A stretch of DNA of 64,000 bases from Oscheius onirici (Eukaryota > Nematoda > Chromadorea > Rhabditida > Rhabditidae). Each line of letters starts with the position of its first letter. The stretch's first letter is position 1. The position numbers and the translations under genes were made by a program. Below the pieces are notes generated by a model. That model was not told where the DNA came from and did no database searches. It saw nothing but the letters and a program-made list of their open reading frames with translations. The stretch covers positions 4,290,398 to 4,354,397 of the forward strand of contig OW051469.1 in the NCBI GenBank assembly GCA_932521025.1. The letters run 5' to 3'. Shown piece after piece: positions 27,357 to 41,673 of this stretch.

Positions 27357-29403
27357 TCACTGGGTCTTGGGTGTGAGAGCTTCGAATTGGGCCATAATAA
27401 CTTTGTAAGTAGCAAAGGGAATCTCAATTTCGGTCAGGTATTCCTCTTGACTGATCACCCCAATAGTCGAGCCATCCAGCGAGTTCTGACGAATTTGATC
27501 GGCAACCTCAGCATCTGTGATGGAACTGACCCACTGGTAGACGTCTTCTACCTGAAAACTCGTATTGTGCTTCCAATATTTCAAATTTCCTACGCTCCAT
27601 TCCGTGGGCTTTCCAGGAGGGATTGTCACTTCCTGGTTCATCATTCCACCGGCACGCTTGGCGCTCGCCAAAATCTTGAGGCCATTTCCATAGCTGATAC
27701 CCATTTCGATAAAGTCTTCAAGTGAGAAGAACTTGAAGTAGCGAGCCTTCATTTGGGACGACTTCATTTTTTCTCCAACTTTTCCCAGCTTTGCCTTCAT
27801 CTTTTCCCAAGTTTCCTTGTCCGTAATATAGACGATCCATTCTTCGAGTTCTTCTCCTTCCATCTTTCCAAAGTTGGATGGAAGAATCTTCGCGTCCGCG
27901 AATACTTTGGCCTTCTGCAGGCGCATGAACAAGTTCTTGGCCGAGCCGTATTTGAGTCCAAGTTGTTGAAGGATTTCCATGTTCAGATAGGGAAGACAGC
28001 TGCCGTCAATTTTATTTGCTAGAAGTTTCTTTTCGTCGTCCTTGACACAGAATTCTTTGACGAAATTGGCAACGTCTTGGAACTGGAATTAGCTTAGAAT
28101 TTGAAAAAAAAGTTTTTTTTTTACTTTCATTGTCTTCCAATTCTCTACAAAGTTATCTGGAAGCTCTGGACTTTCGTCGTCAGGGTACGCTTTGTCGTTT
28201 TTGACCACTTGGAGCTTCTCGTAAATTTTCTTTGCAGCGGAAAAACTGAAACAGACAAAAAGTATGAAATAACGTTTCAACTCACTCTACACCAACATCA
28301 TGATGAAGTTCCTTGGCCGAAAGAAGAAAGATCAACTGGCTGTCAATTCCCTTCTCGTAGATAAGTGCACACATATCGTCTTCGATAAACTTGGTCAGCC
28401 AATTCTTCAGTTTGACAAGTCTCTCTTCCAGCGTTCCCTCCAAAAAATTTTTGGCATTGACACCATACACATCCATTAGAGCATTCGGAGGTTTCCTGAA
28501 ATAGATTAATAGTTGAAATTTTAATACTAGCAGTTTTTCTATACAATAAAAAACATACCCTCCGAGACCCATCAGAGCTCTGGCGTAGGATTGAATCAGC
28601 TTGGCCTCTGAGAAGGTGAGTCCGACAATGTTGACCCATTCTTCTGTAGAGATGTCGTACAGCGTGTCCATACAGATATAGTTTTTCAAGAGATTCTCGC
28701 TGATTTTTTGACCAAAGCTTTTCTCGATCCACGACTTGAATTCGAAGTTCTGAAACAATACACGTCTACCGTAATATTAGAAAACTCACAGGCCAACGTT
28801 CTCCGGTTTTGATGGTACGTGTGACGCAGCTCCAGTCGAAAGATTGTTCAACTGTCTCATCTGTCACCAGATCAGATTTGTTCTTGGGATTATTTTCGGC
28901 AACTAGAAGGATTTTGAAGGCTGCTCCGTACCTAAGATCAAAAATTTTAAACAAAAGTTCAGCCAACTTACGATAGTCCCACAAACGAGACAAGTTCTTC
29001 AATTGTACAGCTTCTCAGCGGAATCTCTCCAAGTTGGAATTTTTCCAACAGTCTTCCAGTTTCATCGTCTGTGATCCCTGTAGCCCAGTTCCTGATATGT
29101 CGGTAGTCTTCCGGACAATCGTCAAAATCAACCATGGGAATCTTTTGGTAACGAATGCTGAACAATAGTTTTAAAATGACATAAAAAGTCTTACTCGACG
29201 GCAAACTCTCGCATAGCGTTCATCAGCTTCTTCCAGGGACCAAAAGGGACCGGTCTGCCAACGTCCAACTTGAAATGGTTCTTTCTAACAGCCTCGAGTC
29301 TCTCGGCACCGTGCAGAAGAACATATCCGTCCAGCTTGTATTTCACACAGATTTCTCCCAAGGCCGGATCAATGGCACTGGTATACAGGCGAGTCTGTTC
29401 ACG
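27357..29403 (-). repeat. Array of about seven SAM-like domains (coding)
   Basis: Each unit is about 65-100 residues and shows the SAM pattern: a conserved Trp, an L/F-x-L middle, an 'xLxxhGIxxG' turn and a closing amphipathic helix with G-x-A-x-K-I. Examples are FVGLSYGAAFKILLVAE, IVGLTFSEAKLIQSYARAL, DVGVxFSAAKKIYEKLQ, QLGLKYGSAKNLFMRLQ, EMGISYGNGLKILASAK and EIEIPFATYKVIMAQFEAL. The first unit, around 29195-29403, has LDGYVLL and VPFGPWKKLMNAM. The units are strongly diverged from one another, so the expansion is old. Confidence 0.7.
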
Positions 29404-32400
29404 CTGAAAATTCTTGCCGGTTAAGGAAAGTAAAAGACTTACAGTCCAGCTTTCAGGATTTGGAGGAACACGTGGAGTGAGGATTATAGTCTGAGGTAGT
29501 TCTTCCTTGACTGCGACTTGTGGAGAACTTTGAACAGGAGCTGGAGACTGATTAGATCTCCTGACTTTCAGCTGTGGGGTCTGGACGAGGTGCCCAGATG
29601 TATTCGGCGACTGGGCGGATTCAGCAGGTCTCTTCATCTTTGAAATACTCTGAAAAAAAAGAGTCTCACAGCGTACCGATGTTGCCCTTTTATCTGTCGA
29701 GGAAACACGAGTCAATAACAAGCAGCAGAAAACAGTCTAATTACCCGAGCTGAGTGACGCTTACGAAATCTTCCGCGTGTTTTCGTAATCATAAATCTCA
29801 TGATATTTGAGCTGGAACCTATAGCAATCGAAAGATTAATGACTCTCTGGAAACTATTTGGCGAAAATTAATAGCTGGGCAGAATTGCGAAAGAACTGAC
29901 CTGGTGCCTTGAAGACACGCTACTCTCGACTTGTTCTTCTTTTACAGTGCTAGGAGTCGAACTCTTCTCGTTTCTGGTCTCTACCTTCACAGAAGAACAT
30001 CCAGGCCATTCTGTCAGCTTGTAGGCGGAAGCAGGTGCCTTCAGACGACTTCTGGTGGGAACCTAAACCAATTTTTGATGAGAATAAAGTGAATGAGAAC
30101 TCACTTGGAGCCCGCTAGCGACGGCAGCGCCTTCCCCCTCTTTTCCTTTACGCGAGAGCTTTTGACCCTAAAAGATCTTTGTGTGACTGGACTAACGAAT
30201 CTCGAAACAACGATAAAAAGGGTGGGAAGGTGCTCTCTCGTCATCATATGTGCAGAAAAAAATGACTTACCGTTGTCGGAATACACATTTCGGCTGGATG
30301 AACGACTTCCAATTTGACTTCGGTCGGCATAGCTTCGATGGTATCTGCAAAAGAGTTGTTTATCCGCGCATACTGTCAGCGCCATAAACAATCTCCGCCC
30401 CATGCCAAGTTTTCGCCCCATGTAAACATACCCAGAGATTCGGCAGGAGATCGATCTCTGGAAGTGTCCTCCTCACTGCCCTTCTTCGGAGTCAAGGTGA
30501 CTGCTCGACACTCATTCGAACACCATTGAGGCCTTCGATAGCTGTACTTCTGAAATGAAAAGAAATACAAAAAGAGAGCAATGACTCACGACGATGAACT
30601 CTCCACACTTCATACAATGCGTGGCTTTCTTCTCCTTGGACTCTTTGACCTCCCTTTTCATTGCCGGCTCGTAGTCGGACGCTTCTGTGAGCTCGTCTTC
30701 AATCTCACTCTCCTCTGTACTGTTCTTAATCTCTTGGAAATCTGATTCTTGTCTGCTTCTGCGAGTAGCCCGACGACGAACAGGCGGAGAAGACTCTTCT
30801 TTCTGAAAAAGCTCAATCAAAAATTGAAAAACTATTCTCACCTGGACCGAAGTATTTCCAGATCGTCGTCTCTTCTCGGGGATAATGATTTCGCCGGATT
30901 TCGGTCCAAAATCCATTTGCAGAAGTCTTTGAGCCTCTCCCGTCTTCTTTCGTCGTCTCTTGACACCGTCGTCTTGTCTTTTGTCAGCAGCGGCAGCGGT
31001 TCCCTTCTTTTTACGTTCCTATGAAACTATTTAAACAATAGAAGAACCTGCATTTACCGGCTCAACGACATCTTCTTGTCGTATTTTCCTTGGTCTTCCG
31101 CGGCGACCGCGGGGAGCATTCAAGATTTTTACCCTCCTCTTTACTTCCGCCAGAACCTCATTGAAGTCGTCGCTTTCGAAGAATTTGGTCTGGAATGGAC
31201 GGTTCGATTCCTGAATTTTTTAACCAATAGACATGTAATAGTTAAGTTACCATAATTACACCGCCATCGGTAAGGTGTTCGACCATTTTTCCACCATTAG
31301 CTCTTTCGAACTCTTCGGCTTCCTGAAATTTTACTTTATAAAGAAGGTAAGTAAGTGAAGCAAATGTTGCTTATAGAAGAGTGGGAAGTTTCCGCAGTGA
31401 TTTTATGTGGGAACTAGGCTATAAATAAAGTAATGAGGCAATAGGGCACCAAAATAATAAGACTAGCGGTATTAAAATTTGAATATAGTCAATTCCAAAA
31501 TAGTTGCTTACCCTCAAGAAGAGGCTCCGATTGACTTCCGTCGTTTCATCAGTGCTATCAGTATCTGAACCCCGCGATTCGGCATCTTGTCGGTCCAGGA
31601 CCGGCATGTCCATTGGCTCTTCCACTTCCTCCTCCTCTTCCTGAGTCGGAGGCGGAGATGGAGTAGGACTGATAGTGATCAGTTCATTTTCCTGTGGACG
31701 TGCCATTGCAACAAATTGCGTGCTCAACTGCTGCTGTTGCTGTCGCTGTTGTTGCTGAAACAGTAGTTGCCGTTGTTGCATCTGATGTTGTCGCTGTTGT
31801 TGCATCTGCTGCTGGAGGATGACCTGTTGTGGCATTCTCACCATCTAGAATTGATAAATATGCCTAAATTTAGAAGAAAAGATACCCCTTGACGCTGGAC
31901 AGTTTGATATGGAGCTTCTCGGATGTTGCCTTGTGCATCCACGTATCTGCCTGGCTGGATCTGTTGAATAGGAATTCTGGAGCCATCAGGAGCTGTGGCA
32001 TATCCCGCAGCCATGTTGTATGCAATCTGAGTACCATCCGGAAGCACCCCAATCCTCATAGACTGACCTACGACCGGTCCTGACATTGGAATTATTCTAT
32101 AGTGGCCGCCTGAAATGTTGGAATTGAAGAGTAAATAATAAAAAGTACCGTTTACATGATGTGTCACGTCGTTTCGAGGAACAAGATTCCTCAAGGGAGG
32201 ACCAGCTTGTTGGTGCTGATGGCCGTTACCCGGTTGAACCATCTGGTGATGCTGAAATAAGTTCCTTCGAAAAAATCGGACACATAACAGTGCAAGCAGA
32301 ACACAATGAGCTAGGTTATTGACGAAACAGTCAATTGTGATTTTCTATGTAAGCAACATAAATAATGGGGTTATGTTGTCAGTTAATCTGGTTAGAACGG

Positions 32401-32605
32401 GAATTTCTAGTTGAGTTAATCTCCCGGAGATCACCTGCGCAAAAAGGTGCTGCTGTGGCTGGTGCTGAATCGGATACCCATTCAAAGCGTTCTGCAAGGC
32501 CGGAAACTGAAAGTCGAGAAAATAGATGGGTCTGGTTTCTGTGTCAAAAAGCTCTATTTCGAATAAACTGACCCTAAGGCCTTCGTTGCCATATGGATCG
32601 TCCAT
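27357..32605 (-). CDS. Polyhomeotic-like Polycomb protein with multi-SAM C-terminus
   Basis: Model, 21 exons on the minus strand: 32605..32573, 32506..32435, 32251..32149, 32109..31886, 31844..31512, 31322..31251, 31210..31058, 31018..30842, 30802..30590, 30549..30432, 30344..30271, 30167..30105, 30062..29901, 29649..29443, 29403..29195, 29157..28972, 28931..28790, 28749..28559, 28495..28286, 28245..28125, 28082..27357; all phases agree; 1262 residues. Gln-rich N-terminus (about 145-190). An HD1-like motif (MVEHLTDGGVIMESNRPF, about 268-285) resembles HVIEGFVIQEGAEPF of PHC proteins. An AT-hook follows (GRRGRPRK), then an FCS-type zinc finger (CMKCG ... QWCSNEC, about 452-474), two VKEE-type sumoylation motifs, and about seven SAM-like domains. 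HD1-FCS-SAM is the PHC order; PHC proteins polymerise by SAM within PRC1. The upstream TTG extension was not used. The 251-bp intron between exons 13 and 14 could instead separate two genes. Confidence 0.72.
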
Positions 32606-33211
32606 CGGCAAATAACGGGCTCCGTAAAAGAAACCTCCGATGGCTGCCTGTTTCCTAGCTTAATCGTTTGTTTACATTGAGAGAAGTGAATGAGAGTGAT
32701 ATGGAGGTTCAGGTTATTTCTTTATGAATGAAAGTTTTGACCTTAAAAAAATTAATACCAAAAGAGTTTGATCAATCGCACAAACGAGTACCCCGGTCAG
32801 TCAATCCTGGTAAACTTTAAAAGACTCAGAAGCAGAATGACCGATTTCCGTAAATCAATTAAAAGTTAACCAGGATGCTTTAATTTTAAGAGCCTTACCC
32901 ATTACAAGGGAGGCTTTTTGATTTACTTTGATGCCTTTTTCTCAAGAGATTTGGGTTGTCTAGTTTGTTTTGAAGGAATGTTCAAATCTCTATTCGACTT
33001 TACAGACTTTTTAAAACGGTTTATTCAAATGAGTAGTCGTAAATAAATCAGTTGAAAAAAGCGGATGTTCAGCGTCGCTTCAATAACCGCGACCTACGGC
33101 CATTACCGTAGTAAGTCGCAGACCGTGTTGCGTTCAGCTCTGCGTCCGGTTTGAATTGTCATCCCGGTCAGCTCATTTCCCCTTGTTTTCATCCGAAGAA
33201 ACTTCAAGAGG
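32606..33211. promoter_or_regulatory. Divergent promoter region, Polyhomeotic-like gene / cdc-48
   Basis: About 600 bp between two head-to-head starts. No coding signal was seen. It contains GCGACCTACGGCCATTACCGTAGTAAGTCGCAG around 33089, an interrupted palindrome. Promoter role is inferred from position. Confidence 0.4.
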
Positions 33212-36486
<3,275 letters not shown>

Positions 36487-36676
36487 GCGCTTAAAAGATT
36501 ACTGTAATATTTATTCCCTCTTCTGGTCCTCCCAACCCTACGTGGTCAACTACCAGCTTCTTGTCCTGTAACCAACCGTCTTGTTCTCTCTCTCCATTTC
36601 TCGCTGTTCACCCATTATGGCTATTTTATTGTATCTCACACGGATGCATGTAAGTATTCTCGCCGGTTTTTTGCAA

Positions 36677-36682
36677 AATAAA
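36677..36682 (+). terminator. Polyadenylation signal AATAAA, cdc-48
   Basis: Canonical hexamer about 190 bp after the cdc-48 stop, with no other gene in between. Confidence 0.6.
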
Positions 36683-37017
36683 GGTTTTTGAAAGTGTTCG
36701 GAACTCAAATTGAACCACTAAAGGATACGAATAGGTGGGGATCGTTTCGAGTCGAAGAGACATCCTCCAGAGACAGACAAGAAAGGACTTTTCTTTACAG
36801 AAGTGTTCCAAAAAGTTCAATGAAGTGTGTATTCTCTAAAAAAGCAAATTACAGTTTTTAAAAGCAAATCAAAAATAGCAAAACTTTCGATTAAAACAAA
36901 TTTGTTTGAAAATTTTCGCTTTAATTGATTGCAAAGTCTTCAGTCAGCAATTGAAGTCCTCTAGAAGTAGCTCGCCTCTCTACAGCACTGTCTCAGGTCA
37001 TTTTTCTTTGCTCACAG
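36683..37017. other. No gene recognised
   Basis: Region between the cdc-48 3' end and the repeat block. Nothing recognised. Confidence 0.4.
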
Positions 37018-37260
37018 TAGACTCTGATAATGTGAACAGTAGCGCTACCCATTGTTCGCGTTTTGTTTTGGAAAAGAGACTGCAAAAGTGACAGCTAGCT
37101 CGTGAATCTGCCACTTGCTAGCAGCCATTTTTCGAAATGGTGTCATGCTCGGTCTTTCCGATTCCTTGGGCACTCCATGAATCCACAGCGGTGTTTGGAA
37201 TAGTTCTCGGAAACCCTTGGTGTCACTAGGGAAGACTGATAGTGCTCTCCTCCAGCGCCA
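37018..37260 (+). repeat. 5S-associated repeat tail, copy C (no 5S head)
   Basis: It aligns with 26430-26645 from GTGAACAGTAGCGC through AATCCACAGCGGTGTTTGGA to TCCAGCGCCA. It has a small insertion (TCATGCTCGGTCTTTCCGAT). It is followed directly by AATTCTATTCTAAC, an ATTCT-type tail like that of the retrotransposon at 38.3-40.7 kb. No 5S sequence is attached. Confidence 0.7.
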
Positions 37261-38102
37261 AATTCTATTCTAACACAGAAAAATAGGTCTACTGTTACGA
37301 ACGTTAGTTTGCCGATTTTTTCCACCAGACCAAAAATAATCCATTTTTTGATCTCAATAGGAAGTACAAGGACAAGCTGATGTGATCGACCAAGTGTTAC
37401 GTAGAAATTGACATTGAAAGAGTCATCTCAAGAGACATCTGCTGTCATTGGAGAGCCAATGGGCATTGTCAGAACAAGATGTGTTGTGAATCCGAAGATC
37501 CGTATCCGTAAAATCTCGAGATGTTTGATGTGGCCTGGACGCGTAATAGATCCGGATACAAGACAACGTCTCCAGAAGATACCAATTGGTCAAGGTTAGT
37601 CCCCTCTACATTATTTGAGCTACAGGCTGAAAAGCCTTGTATGCTTGGAAACCATGTTGTTTTGTCGCTTAGTGTACTATGTATATTCGTATTAGTGACT
37701 GTATTTCTGCTTACGGTGTTACTCGAATATGCGAAAGTATCGCTACCCAATTCCGCAAGTTGTCTGCTTTGTGAAGTTTCTAGCCCCCTTGTTGTATGTT
37801 TCACGTTTTTGCGCACCCTTTGTTGTACAGTAATTCTTGTGTCGTTAGTTTTTGAGATTCAGTGAGCGCAATCCTTCCGAGCAACGCAATGATGAGTCAG
37901 AGAACTTCCGGAAACATAGTCGCGTTCAATCCCAACAGTACTTTTTTCAACTTGTATATAGGCCACCAAACAAAAAACAAACTTTTTTTGTAGTTCAAAA
38001 AGGGGATGTCAATCCTAGCAAAATCAGACGACACAGATAACTCAAACTTGATAACACAATGTTCTGAATTTCCCAGGGGAGCTAGTTTGATAATATTAAA
38101 GT

Positions 38103-38283
38103 TTATAGAACTGTACCAAACACTGCTGTGGATTCATGGAGTGCCCAAGGAAGAACAAAATGGGTGGCACTACTGTTCCCAATTGAACAATGAAAAATAC
38201 GCTGACCTTGGAAAATTAGAAGAGGCTACCATCCAGAGGGGCAGAACATCGTTGACTGAAGTCTCTTCAAAAATGTATCTAAT
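38103..38283 (-). repeat. 5S-associated repeat tail, copy D (inverted, internally deleted)
   Basis: Its reverse complement contains CTTCAGTCAACGATGTTCTG, CCAAGGTCAGCGTATTTTT, then GGGCACTCCATGAATCCACAG, in the same order as copy B. About 100 bp present in B are missing between them. It lies about 0.8 kb from copy C in opposite orientation. Confidence 0.7.
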
Positions 38284-38304
38284 GTCCTTGTAATTGACCT
38301 ATTT

Positions 38305-40703
38305 GTGAGTCTTAGTAAAGTTCGTTTGGTACTTGTATATAGGCCACCAAACATTAAGGTTGATGATTGTGTTGCTTTAACTGAATTCTTAAGCGACATA
38401 GTCGCTTGCGTTCCCTCCACGACTTTGGTGTTGGGTGACTTTAATGTTTCAATTGGTCACTACAGAGCGGCTGCTTACTCAAGTCTTCTAAATAATCTCC
38501 TTTTAAAGAATAATGTGACATTTGCAAAAAAAAAGCAAATTTTGACTTGATAAAAAATGATTGTATTGATTGGGAACTTTCGCTTTCGGGGTTTAATAAT
38601 ATAGATGAGTTATACGAAAAGTTTCGCTTCATTTTGCAGAGTGTAGTCGATAAAAATTCACCTTTATGTCATAAAAAAGATCCCTTTAAGTGTCTTCCTG
38701 TCCATGTTAGAAGACTGTTCTACAAGCGTGATAAACTTTTTAATGAGAATACACAGCGGTCTAGGGACGCTTATATTAGAACTAGTCACAAGTTAACTAA
38801 TGATATTCACAAGCATTCAGCTAAAACTCAAGAGAAGATTATTCGTAGGCTTAACGGTAAACAGTTGTTTAGTTTTGTTAAGACGAAACTTGCTTCAAAG
38901 CATAAGTCTTCGATTATATCGGTTAACGGGAAAATTATGCACACAGATAGAGATATTGCAAATGCTTTTGCTTCTTATTTTGAGTCAGTTTTCTGTGATG
39001 ATCAATCGCCGAGACCTAATGTAGGACATTTCAGTGGTACAATTCTTTCCACTTTCACCATTTTTCCATTTGACATCATTAGGGAGGGTAGTTCGCTCAA
39101 GCAAAGTTGCTCTATTACTCCTGACGAGATACCTCAGTTTGTATTTAGGAAATGTCTAAAACAACTATCCTTGCCTCTTGCACATATCTTCAACTTTTCT
39201 CTACGTCTAGGACAAGTTCCTTCGGTCTGGAAAAAAGCCCTTGTGACGGCTATTCCTAAAACTTCATTCTCTAGCCATGTCAATGACTTCAGACCTATCT
39301 CGATCACTTCTACTGCTTGTAAATTGATGGAGAGAATAATCAAAAGACGTCTTTATAAGTGGATTGCTTGCAGTAGTCTCATTCCTAAGCAGCAGTTTGG
39401 TTTTAGAGCCAAAAGTGGCATAGACGACGCCTTATGTGTAGATTTTGCTGACTGGTAGTACCAACTAGGATTCAAAAAGTCGGTTGATGTGATTTATTTT
39501 GACATAAGGAAAGCGTTTGATACAGTTAATCATTGCATTTTGCTCGAATTACAACAAACTTATGGAATTAGGGGAAATCTGTACAGTTGGATAAAATCCT
39601 TCTTGACTAACCGGGTGTTTTGCGTTAGAGTCAACGCATCTTTCAGTAATTGGTATAATGTATCCTCGGGTGTTCCACAAGGGAGTGTTATTGGACCTAC
39701 ACTTTTCAATCTTTACGTAGCCAATCTAATACGATTTACTCAACTACCACCTGAGGTAAAAGTTACCCAGTTTGTATCCTTTTTCGACATGTTAAAGTTA
39801 AGAATAGCTGAGAACAAAACGTATGTTGTCCATTTAGGTTCAAAAAATCCTAGGACATTTACCACGTAAATGGATTTCTGATTGACGGTTGAAGCAGCGT
39901 TCGCGATTTAGGTATCCGTTATGATGATTGTTTGTCCTTCAGACCCCAGTACGACCATATGATTCAGTCTGCTAACATTGCAATGTTTAGAATCTTCAGA
40001 TTCACGAAAATTTCTGATTTGCTTCGTTTTTGTCCTTCAAATGGACGGACTGTGCAATTCAAGCTTGTACCTAAACAGTTCTCAAACAGGTGTATATGCA
40101 AGTACAGGTTCTCTTGTAGCTACAGGATATCGCGGCTACTTGAAGATTCGAGTTTGTCATCTCTACTTTTTTCTGGGCGTTCTACCCTTATTCAACACAT
40201 TGCTCTACATTCGGACGCGACCCTTGGTCTTCTAGACGGATGATTCCTTAAGACCTGCACTCGATACACTTTCCCCCCTTTTTCACGTTTAGCATGGTTT
40301 CCGACTCAACCAAGGTTTCAAAATAGTGCCTAATTCACGTAGACAGGTTGGAGCAAAGCCCTATGGGTTAATGATGTCACTCCCGCTACCTCTGTTGATT
40401 GGATTCAAGGCCTCTCTCACGCATGAAGTAGATTTTCATTGTGCATCTATAGTGGCTAGGGGGATAGTTACTGCGGCCCAGAGTGGTGAATATGAGATGT
40501 AAGCTAACTATTAGTTATTTCAATCTTTCAGTTAGACTTTGCTCATTTTTCAGCAGTTTGGCTATTATACGTCCCGGTTATAGACACAGCCCGAGTGTTT
40601 TTAAACTATTTTGATTCCTAAAGTTGAATTGTAACCCTCTGCTATTCCCCATTGTAACAATGTTTTGCCTATGGCAGAATGAATATTCTATTCTATTCTA
40701 TTT
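38305..40703 (+). mobile_element. Degenerate non-LTR retrotransposon (CR1/jockey-like LINE)
   Basis: The 5' part encodes the end of an APE-type endonuclease (YRPPN ... STTLVLGDFN). A long reverse-transcriptase frame at 38547-39458 follows, including AIPK ... DFRPIS, IPKQQFGFRAKSG; then FDIRKAFDTVNH and SSGVPQGSVIGPTLFN from 39489. The RT catalytic (F/Y)ADD box is missing: the frame jumps from KVTQFV to SFFDMLKLRIAENK, an internal deletion. A stop at about 39457 and later frameshifts break it further, yet C-terminal LINE residues remain (FRPQYDHMIQSANIAMFRIF, another frame). The 3' end has ATTCT repeats at 40684-40702, typical of CR1-type tails. A separate fragment of the same endonuclease stretch (TATATAGGCCACCAAACA) lies at about 37957-37974. 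The element is inactive. Confidence 0.85.
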
Positions 40704-41673
40704 GAACAAATGAAATCAGTGTTCATTGAGTTCATGAAATCTGGTAACAGGATTTTTATAGCAGTTATTTTCAGATGTCTTGATTGGCTTTTTTTAAACC
40801 TTCAACCATTCTACAACAATAGATATTTCATGTCCGACAAGCTGCACAACAAGTGATCCACCCTATTGGTTTCCCTATAAATCTTACAGTTAAAAATTTT
40901 TGCAAACGTATAAAAGCATAATAAAGTTTTCAACTTTCTGACCACGACCAGTTACTTGTTTTCACTACCGATTCTCTACAGCGACAGAACCGGTTCCAAA
41001 AGGGAGAGACAGAGTTCGCCTGCGGATTTATGTTTGTTCTCTACCTTTCGCCGTTCGATTGATCAACCCATACTCCGTTCCCAAGGAAAACAACCACTTG
41101 TACCCATCCCCGTTACCAGATCCTATTGTGTCGCCGAACCCATCCCATAAAACCTCTCGTTCCCTATCATTGCCATGACAACAAGCTCTATTTTCAACTC
41201 TCTAATTTGCTGCTCAGGAACATGTAATCGGCTTGCGAGTGAGAGAGGTGCGATGAATCAATCTGGCTCGCTCTCTCGCGTTGTTATCATTCGCATGTTC
41301 TGTGCAAACAGCCGGGCTGCTGCCAGTCACCGCCAGTATGCTCTTTTCCGTGAAGCAGCCAGGTTTCAGAAAAGTAACTTCTTCTCAAAAACTTTCCCAG
41401 CGTTGTTTGTTAATCAAAAGCAAATAAAATAGGTAACCAATTTTGGCAGACAGGTAATTTGTAAATTTAGTAGCAAAGATTCTTTTGTCTTCTGTTAGAC
41501 GTTCCAAACGTTACAAGTGATAAAAACACATGCATTATTATAAAATATATACGTCTCCAAAGGAAGGCTCTCCAAAGTTGTATCTTCTAGTTCGACTAGA
41601 GGTGATTTCTACTTTTCTCGTTAGCTTTTCCACTGGTTTGCTATAAAATAAACGATTTCAGTTGTTTGGATGA
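40704..41673. other. Intergenic, no gene recognised
   Basis: It lies between the LINE remnant and the PGAP4-like gene. The open frames are short and unsupported. It ends in an ACGATTTCAG acceptor 14 bases before the next ATG. Confidence 0.4.

Noticed and set aside
29734-29753. GTCTAATTACCCGAGCTGAG resembles the nematode SL1 leader (GTTTAATTACCCAAGTTTGAG)
   Set aside because: No splice donor follows the leader-like part, no Sm-binding site is present, and it sits in an intron of an antisense gene. Treated as chance similarity.
32345-32611. Longer open frame beginning at a TTG upstream of the Polyhomeotic-like ATG
   Set aside because: It needs a non-ATG start and reads through a clear intron (donor at 32572). 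The ATG at 32605 with splicing to 32506 gives a consistent chain.
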